Position numbers and translations under genes: made by a program. From contig NZ_JADIJE010000001.1 in assembly GCF_015278315.1 (NCBI RefSeq), forward strand, positions 310,001-374,000: a DNA stretch of 64,000 nucleotides, written 5' to 3'. Origin of the DNA: Microbacterium ureisolvens. GTDB lineage: Bacteria > Actinomycetota > Actinomycetes > Actinomycetales > Microbacteriaceae. Under the pieces are notes generated by a model. That model saw only the letters and a program-made list of their open reading frames with translations, was not told where the DNA came from and did not search any database. Position 1 is the stretch's first letter, and each line of letters starts with the position of its first letter. Positions 1 through 8,579 of this stretch are shown in pieces.

Positions 1-861
1 GAGCATCGCGAACTCGGGGCTGTGCGTGGAGTCGGCGCCCTCGTTGCGGAAGTTGCGGTTGATCTCGAAGACGCGATCGATGCCGCCGACCACGGCGCGC
101 TTGAGGAACAGCTCGGGCGCGATGCGCAGGTACAGGTCGGCGTCGAACGCGTTCGAGTGCGTGATGAACGGGCGGGCGGATGCCCCGCCATGCTGCACCT
201 GCAGCATCGGGGTCTCGACCTCGATGAAGTCGTGGGAGGCGAACGTCTGACGCAGGCTCTGGTTGACCTTCGCGCGCGCCAGCACCGTCTCGCGCGCACG
301 GTCGCGCACGATGAGGTCGAGGAAGCGGCTGCGGACGCGGCTCTCCTCGCTCAGCTCGGTGTGCAGGTTCGGCAGCGGCAGGACGGCCTTCGAGGCGATG
401 CGCCACTCGCTGACCATGATCGACAGCTCGCCCCGGCGGCTGGAGATGACCTCGCCCGAGACGAAGACATGGTCGCCGAGATCGACGAGCTCCTTCCACG
501 CCTGCAGCGACTCGTCGCCGACGGCCGCCAGCGACACCATCGCCTGGATACGGCTGCCGTCGCCGGCCTGGAGGCTGGCGAAGCAGAGCTTGCCCGTGTT
601 GCGGCTGAAGACGACGCGGCCCGCGACGGCGGCGGTGACGCCGGTCTCGGCGCCGGCCTCGAGATCGGCGAACCGCTCTCGGAGCGCGGGGACGGTGTCG
701 GTGATGGGCACGCTCACCGGGTAGGGTCCGCCCGCGGCGTCGGTCCGCTCCGCGACCAGCCGCTCGCGCTTGGCCAGCCGCACGGCCTTCTGCTCGAAGA
801 CGTCGTCTTCGGTCAGCTCTGTCGGCTCGGCGGTCTCGGCGGGCGAGGTCGTGTCGGTCAC
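1..861 (-). CDS. lysS: Lysyl-tRNA synthetase, class II (N-terminal part; gene runs off the left edge)
   Basis: Charges tRNA-Lys with lysine in the cytoplasm. The first 287 codons are present and the remainder, roughly 200 residues by family length, lies outside the window. Residues about 60-170 form the OB-fold anticodon-binding domain. The class II catalytic core follows, including the stretch ending in RNFRNEGAD and THSPEF near the window edge, which is the motif 2 region characteristic of LysRS. The start is the GTG at 861, preceded at good distance by GAGGAG. It is the last gene of the block containing panC and the folate genes, with the divergent MFS gene upstream. Identification is secure; only the 3' end is unseen. 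Confidence 0.96.
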   Translation of the reverse strand, partial: MTDTTSPAETAEPTELTEDDVFEQKAVRLAKRERLVAERTDAAGGPYPVSVPITDTVPALRERFADLEAGAETGVTAAVAGRVVFSRNTGKLCFASLQAGDGSRIQAMVSLAAVGDESLQAWKELVDLGDHVFVSGEVISSRRGELSIMVSEWRIASKAVLPLPNLHTELSEESRVRSRFLDLIVRDRARETVLARAKVNQSLRQTFASHDFIEVETPMLQVQHGGASARPFITHSNAFDADLYLRIAPELFLKRAVVGGIDRVFEINRNFRNEGADSTHSPEFAML

Positions 862-969
862 GGGATGTGCTCCTCGGTGCGGTGTTCTCCGCAGAATGCG
901 GACCCCCAAGTCTATCGGCGGGCGCCTCCGGCCTTTCTGAACAGCCGGTGGCCCCGGCACCGGCCTCCC

Positions 970-998
970 TTGGCGAGCACCCTGCACGCGAGTAGGGT
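970..998 (+). promoter_or_regulatory. Putative sigma-70-type promoter of the MFS gene
   Basis: TTGGCG at 970-975 and TAGGGT at 993-998 are separated by 17 bp, a reasonable match to the actinobacterial housekeeping pattern. A GGAGGG tract follows at 1011-1016, but it lies about 27 nt before the ATG at 1044, farther than a normal ribosome site. This was read by eye only. Confidence 0.4.
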
Positions 999-1043
999 CG
1001 GGGGCGCCCAGGAGGGATCACCTCGACCGGATCGGACGTCGCC

Positions 1044-2276
1044 ATGCCGAGAGCACGTCGCACGATGTCGGATCACGCGGGCTTCTGGGTCGTCGCGGCC
1101 GCCTTCACGACCGTCACCGCGTACGCGACGGTGCCGACACCGCTGTACCCGCTGTACCAGGCGGCCGACGACTTCCCAGTGACCGTGGTGACCTTCATCT
1201 TCACCGCGTTCGCGGTCGGAGTGGTGTTCAGTCTGTTCCTGATCGGGCACATCAGCGACTGGGCCGGGCGGCGGCGGATGTCGGTGATCGCCCTGCTCGT
1301 CTCGGCGCTGGCCGCAATCGTGTTCATCGCGTGGAACTCGGTCCCCGGGCTCATCGTGGCCCGGTTAGTCGACGGGGTCAGCGTCGGCATCATCAGCGCC
1401 GCCGCGACGGCTCACCTGGCCGAGCTGCGCGCGCGAGCGCGTCCCGCGGAGCAGCCGGTGGTCGCGGCATCCGTCGCCGGAGCCGCCAATCTCGGCGGAC
1501 TGGCCCTCGGACCGCTCATCGGCGGCGTCTTCGCCGAGTACGCGCCCGATCCACTGGAGCTGCCGCACGTCGTCTTCCTGGTGCTCTTCATCGCGGCGGC
1601 GCTGCTGCTGCGCCAGGTGCCCGAGACGGTCGACACGTCGGCATCCCATCCGGCGTACCGGCCGCAGCGACTGGCGTTCCCGCCCACGTCGCGCGCGGCC
1701 TTTGCGGCCGCGAGCACCGGCGCGGCGGCCTCGTTCGCGCTGTTCGCGCTGTTCACCTCACTCGCCCCGACGTTCCTGCACGACACGTTCCACGTCTCGG
1801 ACCACCTCGTCGAAGGTGCGACGGTCTTCGCGGTCTTCGGGGCGGCGGCCGTCGCTCAGGTGCTCCTCGTCCGCGTCGCGCAGCGCACGCAGCTGCCCAT
1901 CGCGATCGTGTGCTTCGCCGTCGGCCTCGCGTCGATCGCCGCGGGCGCCCTGATCCCCACGCTCGCGCTCTTCATCGCCGGGGGCGTGGTCGCCGGAGCA
2001 GCCGCCGGCATCATGTTCCGCTCGGCGATCGCCGTAGCGGGCTCTCTCGCCGCACCCGACCGCCGGGGTGAGACGCTGGCGCTCCTCTTCCTCATCGCGT
2101 ACGGCGGGCTGGTCGCACCGGTGCTCCTCGTCGGACTCAGTCTCTCGTTCTGGAGCGAGGCGACGGTCCTGCTCGTCTTCTCCGCCGTTGTGCTCGTGGT
2201 GACGCTCGGCGCCGGGGTCGCCATGCGTCGGAGCTCGCTCCCGGCCACCCCGCGTTCGGAGGACCGGGTGCGCTGA
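1044..2276 (+). CDS. MFS transporter, drug-efflux-like
   Basis: Predicted inner-membrane major facilitator of 410 residues, the usual length for a 12-helix MFS protein. Helices begin near residue 14. The loop between helices 2 and 3 carries motif A (GHISDWAGRRR, residues 68-78). A glycine/alanine-rich helix with AGAANLGGLALGPLIGG (about 147-163) resembles motif C of the drug:proton antiporters. The substrate cannot be read from sequence; export of a small hydrophobic compound is the family default. The start could instead be the ATG at 1065, because no clear ribosome site is close to 1044. It is divergent from lysS and stands alone. Confidence 0.8.
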   Translation: MPRARRTMSDHAGFWVVAAAFTTVTAYATVPTPLYPLYQAADDFPVTVVTFIFTAFAVGVVFSLFLIGHISDWAGRRRMSVIALLVSALAAIVFIAWNSVPGLIVARLVDGVSVGIISAAATAHLAELRARARPAEQPVVAASVAGAANLGGLALGPLIGGVFAEYAPDPLELPHVVFLVLFIAAALLLRQVPETVDTSASHPAYRPQRLAFPPTSRAAFAAASTGAAASFALFALFTSLAPTFLHDTFHVSDHLVEGATVFAVFGAAAVAQVLLVRVAQRTQLPIAIVCFAVGLASIAAGALIPTLALFIAGGVVAGAAAGIMFRSAIAVAGSLAAPDRRGETLALLFLIAYGGLVAPVLLVGLSLSFWSEATVLLVFSAVVLVVTLGAGVAMRRSSLPATPRSEDRVR

Positions 2277-2280
2277 GGCC

Positions 2281-2360
2281 GGCGCCGACGCCTCGGCGGG
2301 CCGCGCCGACGGGCCTGGCGAGCCGCGTCGACCGCCTGGCGGGGCCGCGCCGACGGGCGG
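2281..2360. repeat. Imperfect 20-22 bp tandem repeat, about 3.5 copies
   Basis: Four consecutive units begin at 2281, 2301, 2323 and 2345. Each has the form CCGCGYCGACsGsCTGGCGrG with small changes, and the last is truncated. They lie between the convergent ends of the MFS gene and the MBL-fold gene. No function is evident. Confidence 0.6.
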
Positions 2361-2367
2361 ACTCTGC

Positions 2368-3162
2368 TCAGGACAGGTCGACGGGTTCCCCCAGCGGCGC
2401 CCACCTCACGCGATCGCGCACGTCGCCGGGTGCCGCCTCGAAGACGTCGGCTGCCGCCTCCTCCTGCTGCGAGAAGTGACTCCACCCCTCGACGTGGATC
2501 GGCACCGCGACTCCGGGCTGGGCGAGAGCGATGAGCTCGACGGCGTCCTCGGCGTTCATCGTGTACGCCAGCGGCCCTGTCAGCGGGAACTTCACCGCAC
2601 CGATGTGCACGAGGGCGACATCGGGCCGAAGGCCGCGCGCCGCCGCGCGCAGGGCGCCGTACATCACCGTGTCACCGGTCATCCACAGGCCCGGGCGTGC
2701 GGCGCCGTCCAGGGTCAGCGAGAACCCCACGACCGGTCCCACGATCGGGCGGGTGAGCGGCGCACCGTGCCGGCAGGGCGTCGCCGTGACAGCGAGGTCG
2801 GGCTTTCCCTCCGCCGTGAGAGTCACCGTGTCTCCGGCTCGAAGCCCGCGGGCGTTCGTGTGGCCGCCCCCTGACGACAGCTGCTTCGCGCCGGCGAGGG
2901 TGGTCAGCACCGTTCGCGCCGACGACAGCGCGGCGCGGCCGGCATCGTCGAGGTTGTCGGCGTGGTGGTGGTGGCTGAGCAGCACGACGTCCACCTCGCC
3001 GATCGCCTCGGGCGACAGCGCGGGGCCGGCTGTCTTCCGCGAGCTCGTGCCCAGCGCGAACGCGTACGTCCGCCCCGGCGGGTCGAAGGTGGGGTCGGTG
3101 AGGATCCGCCACCCCGCCCATTCGACGAGGGCGGTGGGGCCGCCGATCCGTGTGACGCGCAT
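2368..3162 (-). CDS. MBL-fold metal-dependent hydrolase (UlaG-like)
   Basis: Cytosolic metallo-beta-lactamase-fold protein of 264 residues. The metal site motif HHHHADN lies at residues 64-70. The second-shell and third motifs are seen as CRHG, TGDT and a late PIHVEGW histidine, the spacing found in UlaG/L-ascorbate-6-phosphate-lactonase-like and YtnP-like hydrolases. The true substrate is unknown; predicted lactonases and phosphodiesterases both occur in this group. It begins 24 nt after the panC stop, so it may be the last gene of that operon before the tandem repeat. There is no signal peptide. Confidence 0.85.
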   Translation of the reverse strand: MRVTRIGGPTALVEWAGWRILTDPTFDPPGRTYAFALGTSSRKTAGPALSPEAIGEVDVVLLSHHHHADNLDDAGRAALSSARTVLTTLAGAKQLSSGGGHTNARGLRAGDTVTLTAEGKPDLAVTATPCRHGAPLTRPIVGPVVGFSLTLDGAARPGLWMTGDTVMYGALRAAARGLRPDVALVHIGAVKFPLTGPLAYTMNAEDAVELIALAQPGVAVPIHVEGWSHFSQQEEAAADVFEAAPGDVRDRVRWAPLGEPVDLS

Positions 3163-3186
3163 GTCGCCTCCCAGCCGGGTCGGATC

Positions 3187-4032
3187 TCAGCCGAGGTAGA
3201 TCTCGGCGTTGTCGATGAATCGGTGCCCCGCCACCGTCGCCGCGATGAGGGCGAGCGCGGGGCCGCTGCTGCCCTCGTCGACCGGCAGGAAGGTCGCGGG
3301 GTCCACGACACTCAGGTACTCGAGCCTGATGCGGGGCTCCCCCATGAGCGTCGACTGGGCCGCCGCGATGCAGGCGTCCACTCCGCGATCGGCGTTGGCG
3401 GCGGCGGCGTCCAGGGCCGCCGGGAGAAGGACGGCGGCCGCGAGGTCGCGCTCCTCGAGCATGCCCACCCGGGTCGACACCGGCAGGCCGTCATCGCCGC
3501 GCACGGTCTCGACGGTGGCGATCTCGACGTCGAAGAACAGGTCGCGCACCATGCGGCGCACGAGGAATACACGCTGCCGGTCGCGCTCGCCGTACACGGC
3601 GACATCGGGCCGGACGAGGTGGAGCAGCTTGGCCTCGACGGTGAGGAGCCCGTCGAAGTAGAACGGGCGGGAGCGCCCCTCGTAGCGAAGACCGAGGTCG
3701 CCGGCGCTCACCTTCGTGGTCGCCGACCCGTGCGGCAGCAGCTCCGCGGCGTCCGGCGCGAACACCACCTCCACGCCGAGGGACTCCAGCAGCCGGGCGT
3801 CCTCATCGGGCGTGCGGGGGTAGGCGGCGAGCTCGGCAGGCGAGGAGAACCGGAGCGGGTTGACGAAGATCGACACCACCACCACGTCGGCGACCTCGCG
3901 GGCGCGATGGACGAGATCGATGTGTCCGTCGTGGAGCGAGCCGATGGTCGAGATGAGGGCGACGCGGACGCCGGGATTCGCCGCGCGGACCTCGGCCAGA
4001 CGGGCGCGCAGCCCGTCGATGGTGCTGATCAT
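3187..4032 (-). CDS. panC: Pantoate--beta-alanine ligase (pantothenate synthetase), divergent at the active site
   Basis: PanC joins pantoate and beta-alanine with ATP to make pantothenate. The 281-residue length, the HxGH-type nucleotide motif (H34-D-G-H37), FVNP (N58), the DGL.VS.R region near residue 186 and overall collinearity identify the family. Several positions known from M. tuberculosis PanC differ. The pantoate-binding glutamine after FVNP is Arg61. The GEKDxQQ loop reads GERDRQR (Arg150 for Lys, Arg154 for Gln). The SSRN signature reads STRV. It overlaps the DUF2520 gene by ATGA at 4029-4032, so translation is coupled. It is the only panC-like gene in the window. Family assignment is firm; retained activity is not. 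Confidence 0.85.
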   Translation of the reverse strand: MISTIDGLRARLAEVRAANPGVRVALISTIGSLHDGHIDLVHRAREVADVVVVSIFVNPLRFSSPAELAAYPRTPDEDARLLESLGVEVVFAPDAAELLPHGSATTKVSAGDLGLRYEGRSRPFYFDGLLTVEAKLLHLVRPDVAVYGERDRQRVFLVRRMVRDLFFDVEIATVETVRGDDGLPVSTRVGMLEERDLAAAVLLPAALDAAAANADRGVDACIAAAQSTLMGEPRIRLEYLSVVDPATFLPVDEGSSGPALALIAATVAGHRFIDNAEIYLG

Positions 4033-4742
4033 CCTTGGATCGTAGCGGTGGGCTCGGCGCCGGGACCGGACCCGGCCTCCGCGAGGGCGTGGTCGATCGT
4101 GGTGTGTGCGAGCGCCGACAGGAACGACCCGGGGTGCGGGACGCCCGCCTCTGCCAGGAGCGACGTCGCCTGGTGCACGATCGACCTCGAGAAATCGCGG
4201 GCGGTGGCGATCGCCTCGGCGTACGCCGGACGCGCCGCCTCGTCCACCACGACGGGCTCGCACCCGAGCTCGACCGCCAGCGCCTGCGCGATCGGCAGCA
4301 CCGGGCCGGGCGCGGTGACCGCCGCATAGCCGCTCGTGAGGGCACGCAGGTCCATCGACGTGCCGCTGAACTCGATGGCCGGATGGACCGCGAGGGGGAT
4401 CGCGCCCTTGGCCATCGCGGGCGACAGGATGCCGGTGCCCCACGCCGGGTCCGTGTGCAGCACGAGCTGCCCCGGCTGCCAGGCCCCGACCTCGGCGAGA
4501 CCGATCACCAGGCCTTCCAGCTGGTCGTGGGGCACGGCGACGATGACGAGTTCGCTCCGCCGCACCACCTCGGTGGCGTCGAGGACGGGGATGCCCGGCA
4601 GGATCGCCTCCACGCGCTCCGGATCGGATCCCGCCGTGATGCCGACGAGCGCGTGGCCGGCCCCGGCGAGCGCCGCACCGAGCACGGGCCCGACCCGGCC
4701 GGCACCGATGATCCCGACACCGAGGCGGCCTTCCCGCGTCAC
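4029..4742 (-). CDS. Rossmann-fold / DUF2520 domain protein
   Basis: A 237-residue cytosolic protein. The N-terminal NAD(P)-type Rossmann domain has the dinucleotide motif GAGRVG at residues 13-18. The C-terminal DUF2520 helical domain contains the family-typical HPAIEFSG stretch. The architecture resembles 6-phosphogluconate-type or ketopantoate-reductase-type dehydrogenases. The gene sits immediately before panC with an ATGA overlap, so supplying reduced pantoate is an attractive but unproven role. The GTG start at 4742 overlaps the stop of the preceding PH gene (GTGA). Members of this family adjacent to panC are common in Actinobacteria. The reaction is unknown. Confidence 0.85.
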   Translation of the reverse strand: MTREGRLGVGIIGAGRVGPVLGAALAGAGHALVGITAGSDPERVEAILPGIPVLDATEVVRRSELVIVAVPHDQLEGLVIGLAEVGAWQPGQLVLHTDPAWGTGILSPAMAKGAIPLAVHPAIEFSGTSMDLRALTSGYAAVTAPGPVLPIAQALAVELGCEPVVVDEAARPAYAEAIATARDFSRSIVHQATSLLAEAGVPHPGSFLSALAHTTIDHALAEAGSGPGAEPTATIQG

Positions 4743-6616
4743 GCCTGCTCCTCCGCTCCGGCGCCCTCGGCGCCAGCAGACGGTCCCGTCGCCGCCGGGT
4801 GCGCCGACCCGAGCTGGCCGGCCCCCACCGGGGCGCCCGCCGTGGCCACCCCGGACGCCGGCGCCGCGGCGACGGTGAGGGGCGCGGCATCCGTCGCCTC
4901 CTCGGCCCAGCGATGCGTACGGTCGATGAGCGCGGCGCGCACCGAGCCGCGCGCGACGTCGTCGAACAGGGCGAGCGCGGTGTCGCGGTCGACGGCGGCG
5001 AGGAAGGGTGAGACGGGGCCCGCGACGACGTGGGCGCGCACATTGGTCACCCCGGTGGCCCGGTCCAGGGGGCCCTGGTAGAGCCCGAAGCTCTGCAGCC
5101 GCGCCAGGGGCAGGATGACGAGCTTGCGCCACACGACGCCACGGCGCATCAGCAGGACATCGCCGGTGAGGCGGAAGCCGTTGCGGCGGTACGAGAGGGG
5201 GCGGATCCACCACGCGCGCCGCGGGGTGTTGGTGAACGTGTCGACCTCACCGGGCCCGAACATGCCCTCCTGCACGATGAGCGCCCGCTCGTCGTCGGGG
5301 AGGGACGGCTGGAGCAGCCGCAGCACGCGATCGACGTCGGCCGCGGTGCCGACGGGGAGGACGGTCGTGAACTGGTCGGTCGTGGTGTCGGCGGAGCTGC
5401 GACCGGTGAGCCGGTTGATGCGGATGGTCCACCAGCCGGCCGGACGCCACAGGATCGGCTGGGTCACCTCGACGGCGTGGATGCGGCCGGGCGGCACGAT
5501 CTCGGTGATGGTGGTGAAGAGTCCGAACGTGATCCGCACACCATCGGGGGTGGGGGCGATCGAGTAGCGCAGCGACCTGACGATCGAGCGGATCCAGTAC
5601 GCCCCGAAGCCGATGATCGCCGGCACGAAGCCGAACAGCATCCAGGTGGCTCCCCGGCTGACGCCCACGACGATCACCACGATCGCGACCAGCAGCGCCA
5701 CCGTCGACATGCTCAGGACGTGGGATGCCACGAGCCGGCCGACCGGGATGTGCACGACCGATTCGACCTCGGCCACGGGCGCCTCAGGTCCCTCGATCAT
5801 GCCGGTGATCTCACGGCCGACCGTGTGGCTGAGGGCCGCGACGCGGCCGGGCGCGTGAGCGCCGGCTGGTCCCGCCGGGCCCGCCGGGCCCGCCGCCGTG
5901 GCGAGCCGGCGACCGGAAGCCAGGCGGAGGATGTCGGCGCGCACCGCCTCGGCGTTGGACGTCGAGAGGTACTCGAGCTTCACGTTCGCGTCGGCGCCGG
6001 CGCCCACGACCTCGAGCTTCGCCATGCCGAGCAGGCGCGCGACCATCGGGCGGGCCAGGTTGACGCCCTGCACGCGGTCGAGGGGTGCGCGGCGCTGGGT
6101 GCGGAACAGGATGCCGCTGCGCACCTCGACGTCGTCGTCGGTGATGCGGAACGTGTGGAACCGCCACGACGTGTAGAAGACCGCGACGATCACGATCAGC
6201 GCGGCCAGCACCGCGAGCAGGGCCAGCACGTAGAGGTTGTTGGCGATGATGAAGTCGATCGGGTCGCCGCCCGCGTTCTCCCATTCGCCGACCTCGACCC
6301 CGATCTCGGGAGCGAGCCACGGCAGGAAGATGAAGACGAGCCGATCGCGGAGGTTGGCCAGGACGATGCCGATGACGACGATCAGGAACAGGCCGCCCCG
6401 CAGCAGCGGCGTGAGCGGGTGCAGCCGGTGCCATTCGCCGTCGCTCAGCGGCGAACGCACGAGCTGCGGCGGCGGTGCGCCCGGCGCGGGCGGAGCGTCC
6501 GGCGCAGACGGCGCACCCGGCGCGAGCGAAGCGCCCGGCGCGCCCGGTGAGGACTCCGGCGTCGTCGGCTCGGGTGGGATGGGCGGGCCGTCGCTGGGCT
6601 CGGGAACCGTGGTCAT
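4739..6616 (-). CDS. PH-domain (bPH2/DUF304) membrane protein, YdbT-like
   Basis: A 625-residue multi-pass membrane protein. The first 60 residues are a Pro/Ala/Gly-rich low-complexity tail. Paired transmembrane helices (about residues 75-95 and 130-160) are followed by a bacterial PH domain, recognised by FRITDDDVEVRSGILFRTQRRAPLDRVQG-type sequence. A second helix pair and further PH-like copies follow. Its smaller partner is directly upstream with an ATGA overlap (6613-6616), as in the YdbS/YdbT pair of Bacillus, which is linked there to sublancin resistance. Role here is unknown, possibly cell-envelope stress. It also overlaps the DUF2520 start downstream. Confidence 0.85.
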   Translation of the reverse strand: MTTVPEPSDGPPIPPEPTTPESSPGAPGASLAPGAPSAPDAPPAPGAPPPQLVRSPLSDGEWHRLHPLTPLLRGGLFLIVVIGIVLANLRDRLVFIFLPWLAPEIGVEVGEWENAGGDPIDFIIANNLYVLALLAVLAALIVIVAVFYTSWRFHTFRITDDDVEVRSGILFRTQRRAPLDRVQGVNLARPMVARLLGMAKLEVVGAGADANVKLEYLSTSNAEAVRADILRLASGRRLATAAGPAGPAGPAGAHAPGRVAALSHTVGREITGMIEGPEAPVAEVESVVHIPVGRLVASHVLSMSTVALLVAIVVIVVGVSRGATWMLFGFVPAIIGFGAYWIRSIVRSLRYSIAPTPDGVRITFGLFTTITEIVPPGRIHAVEVTQPILWRPAGWWTIRINRLTGRSSADTTTDQFTTVLPVGTAADVDRVLRLLQPSLPDDERALIVQEGMFGPGEVDTFTNTPRRAWWIRPLSYRRNGFRLTGDVLLMRRGVVWRKLVILPLARLQSFGLYQGPLDRATGVTNVRAHVVAGPVSPFLAAVDRDTALALFDDVARGSVRAALIDRTHRWAEEATDAAPLTVAAAPASGVATAGAPVGAGQLGSAHPAATGPSAGAEGAGAEEQA

Positions 6617-7197
6617 AGTCCTGTGCGCCGGGCCTCGGCGACCTCGACCAGGTGGTCGCGGAGCGTCTCGGCCGTCGACTGCTCGAGGCCGGGGATGACC
6701 ACTCCGGTCGCGGCGGCGGCCGTGACGAACTTCAGCTGGGCGATGCCGAACCCTCGGTCGAGCGGCCCGTGCGTGATGTCGATGAGCTGCATGCGCCCGT
6801 AGGGCACCGCGACGAAACGCTGCCAGAGGATGCCGCGGCGGAAGACGAGGTCGTCCGCACGCAGCTGGTAGCCGATGGAGCGGGCCTGCCGCGGCAGGAT
6901 GGCGAGCGTCCAGGCGAGGATCACCGTGAGGATGCCGCCGGGGATCCAGGCCCACAGCTGGTGCATGAGCAGCGTCAGCACGAGGGTCGCCGCGATGACG
7001 ATCACCAGGAACGACCCCGTCGAGATCAGCTGCACCGTGACGTACTTGGGCGAGATCTGGTGCCAGACGCCGCCTTCCAGTGCGAGGCGGTTCTCGGACC
7101 GCGGCTCGACGATCCGCTCGAACGTCGCGCCGCCCGTTTCAGTGGTCGTGGATTCGCGGCTCGAGTCCCGGGTCGTCTCCTCCGGGCTGTTCGTCAT
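6613..7197 (-). CDS. PH-domain (bPH2/DUF304) membrane protein, YdbS-like
   Basis: A 194-residue membrane protein with a disordered polar N-terminus of about 40 residues. Two transmembrane helices (about 55-75 and 80-100) are followed by one bPH2 domain with the typical YQLRADDLVFRRGILWQ and VPYGRMQLIDITHGPLDR segments. It pairs with the following larger YdbT-like gene. The ATG at 7197 lies inside the end of the DUF3180 gene, giving an unusually long 59-nt overlap. No alternative ATG or GTG fits before the conserved part, so the overlap seems real. Confidence 0.85.
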   Translation of the reverse strand: MTNSPEETTRDSSRESTTTETGGATFERIVEPRSENRLALEGGVWHQISPKYVTVQLISTGSFLVIVIAATLVLTLLMHQLWAWIPGGILTVILAWTLAILPRQARSIGYQLRADDLVFRRGILWQRFVAVPYGRMQLIDITHGPLDRGFGIAQLKFVTAAAATGVVIPGLEQSTAETLRDHLVEVAEARRTGL

Positions 7198-7636
7198 CGT
7201 CGTCCTTCCGGATCGTGCACAGGTGCTCCGCGACCAGACCGGCGGCGACCAGCAGGGCGCCGCACACGGTCGTCGCGATGACCGTTCCCAACGAGCCTAG
7301 CGAGGGTGTGACGGGCCGAGTGGCGAGGAAGATCCACAGCCCGGCGCCGAGGCCGCCGAGCGCCGCACCCACGATGCTCGAGGCCTTGGCGAGCATCGCG
7401 ATGCGCACCGCCCGGAACGGGTCGACCTTCGCGCCGGAGCTGCCGTGCGTGGCCCGGCGGATCGGGATCGCGAGCCCGACCACGACGGCCCCGAGCAGCA
7501 CGAGCAGGATCGGCAGCGTCACGGCGGGAGTGAAGGTGGGTCGCCCGGCCGACGTGAGGATCTGATCGACGAGGAAGCCCGCAGCGACGCCGAGGACCGC
7601 GGCGACCAGCAGGACGCCGGCTCCGGTGCGCTTCAT
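7139..7636 (-). CDS. DUF3180 membrane protein
   Basis: A 165-residue small membrane protein with four predicted helices (about residues 5-27, 40-60, 85-110 and 118-140) and an acidic C-terminal tail. Its place directly after folK is the conserved position of DUF3180 in many Actinobacteria, which supports the call more than any single motif. The ATG start overlaps the folK stop (ATGA, 7633-7636). Function is unknown. Confidence 0.8.
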   Translation of the reverse strand: MKRTGAGVLLVAAVLGVAAGFLVDQILTSAGRPTFTPAVTLPILLVLLGAVVVGLAIPIRRATHGSSGAKVDPFRAVRIAMLAKASSIVGAALGGLGAGLWIFLATRPVTPSLGSLGTVIATTVCGALLVAAGLVAEHLCTIRKDDDDEQPGGDDPGLEPRIHDH

Positions 7637-8187
7637 CGATCCCCTCGCAGTCGCCGCAGCGCCTCATCGACGCGCCCTACGCCGGGCAGCACCGCGTCGG
7701 GGTCCACCGCGAGCCACGGGCCGAGCACGAAGTCCCGCTCCGCCGCACGCGGATGCGGCAGCAGCAGGTCGGAGTCGTCGCTGACGACGTCGCCGTAGGC
7801 GATGAGGTCGAGGTCGAGCGTGCGGTCCTCCCAGCCGCCCTCGCGCGCCGAGCGCCGCGTCGACCGTTCGCGGCCGTGCCGCTGCTCGATCGTGTGGAGG
7901 TACCCGAGCAGCACCGAGGGAGCCAGCCGGGTGGTGAGGATCGCCACCGCGTTGAGGTAGGCCGGGGCCGAGGCATCCGGCCCCTCCGGCTTCATGGCCA
8001 CCGACTCGATCGGCTCCGACACCCGCACCGCGTCGACGAGCGGCACCCGCGCGAGGTCCTTGATCGCGGCGGCCATCGTCTCGGCGCGGTCGCCGAGGTT
8101 GGCGCCGAGGGCGACGACGGCCTCGACGGCCTCCCTCGGGTGACGCTCGGTCTCACCGTCGAAGCCCTGCGCGAAGCGGCGGTTCAC
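7633..8187 (-). CDS. folK: 2-amino-4-hydroxy-6-hydroxymethyldihydropteridine pyrophosphokinase
   Basis: Transfers pyrophosphate from ATP to 6-hydroxymethyl-dihydropterin, the step before FolP in folate synthesis. The HPPK hallmarks are present: LGANLGDR near the N-terminus, the EDRTLDLDLIAYGD segment carrying the Mg-binding aspartates, and LPHPR. The length of 184 residues is a little above the E. coli enzyme owing to about 20 extra N-terminal residues. The start is GTG at 8187, overlapping the folB stop. If the extra residues are not translated, a later start is possible. Confidence 0.95.
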   Translation of the reverse strand: MNRRFAQGFDGETERHPREAVEAVVALGANLGDRAETMAAAIKDLARVPLVDAVRVSEPIESVAMKPEGPDASAPAYLNAVAILTTRLAPSVLLGYLHTIEQRHGRERSTRRSAREGGWEDRTLDLDLIAYGDVVSDDSDLLLPHPRAAERDFVLGPWLAVDPDAVLPGVGRVDEALRRLRGDR

Positions 8188-8579
8188 GAGCCCACCGTCC
8201 AGGCCGGCGACTCGGGTCGGGCACGGCGGATCGTCACCGAGACGTCGGAGAACGGCACCGTGATCGGGGCCTGCGGCTTGTGGACGGTCACCGCCACCAT
8301 GCGCACGAGCTCGTGAGCGAGCAGGTCGTCGGCGATCCGCGCCGCCACCCCCTCGATGAGGTTGAGCGGTTCGCCCCCGACGAGCTCCACGATGCGCTCG
8401 GCGACATCTCCGTAATGCACGGTGTCGGAGACGTCATCGGATGCCGCGGCCCGAGCCGTGCTCACGTACAGGGTCACGTCGACCACGAACTTCTGGCCCT
8501 CGCGCCGCTCGTCCTCGAACACGCCGTGGTGCCCGTACGCGCGGACGCCTGTCAGCGTGATCTCGTCGACGAAGTCCAT
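8184..8579 (-). CDS. folB: Dihydroneopterin aldolase
   Basis: Cleaves 7,8-dihydroneopterin to 6-hydroxymethyl-dihydropterin and glycolaldehyde. The 131-residue product has the FolB/FolX fold signature: GVRAYGHHGVFEDERREGQKF with the catalytic-region glutamate and histidines, the central HYGDVAERI segment, and the late lysine in VTVHKPQAP. It starts within the 3' end of folP (28-nt overlap) and its stop overlaps the folK start (GTGA), consistent with one tightly coupled message. Confidence 0.95.
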   Translation of the reverse strand: MDFVDEITLTGVRAYGHHGVFEDERREGQKFVVDVTLYVSTARAAASDDVSDTVHYGDVAERIVELVGGEPLNLIEGVAARIADDLLAHELVRMVAVTVHKPQAPITVPFSDVSVTIRRARPESPAWTVGS

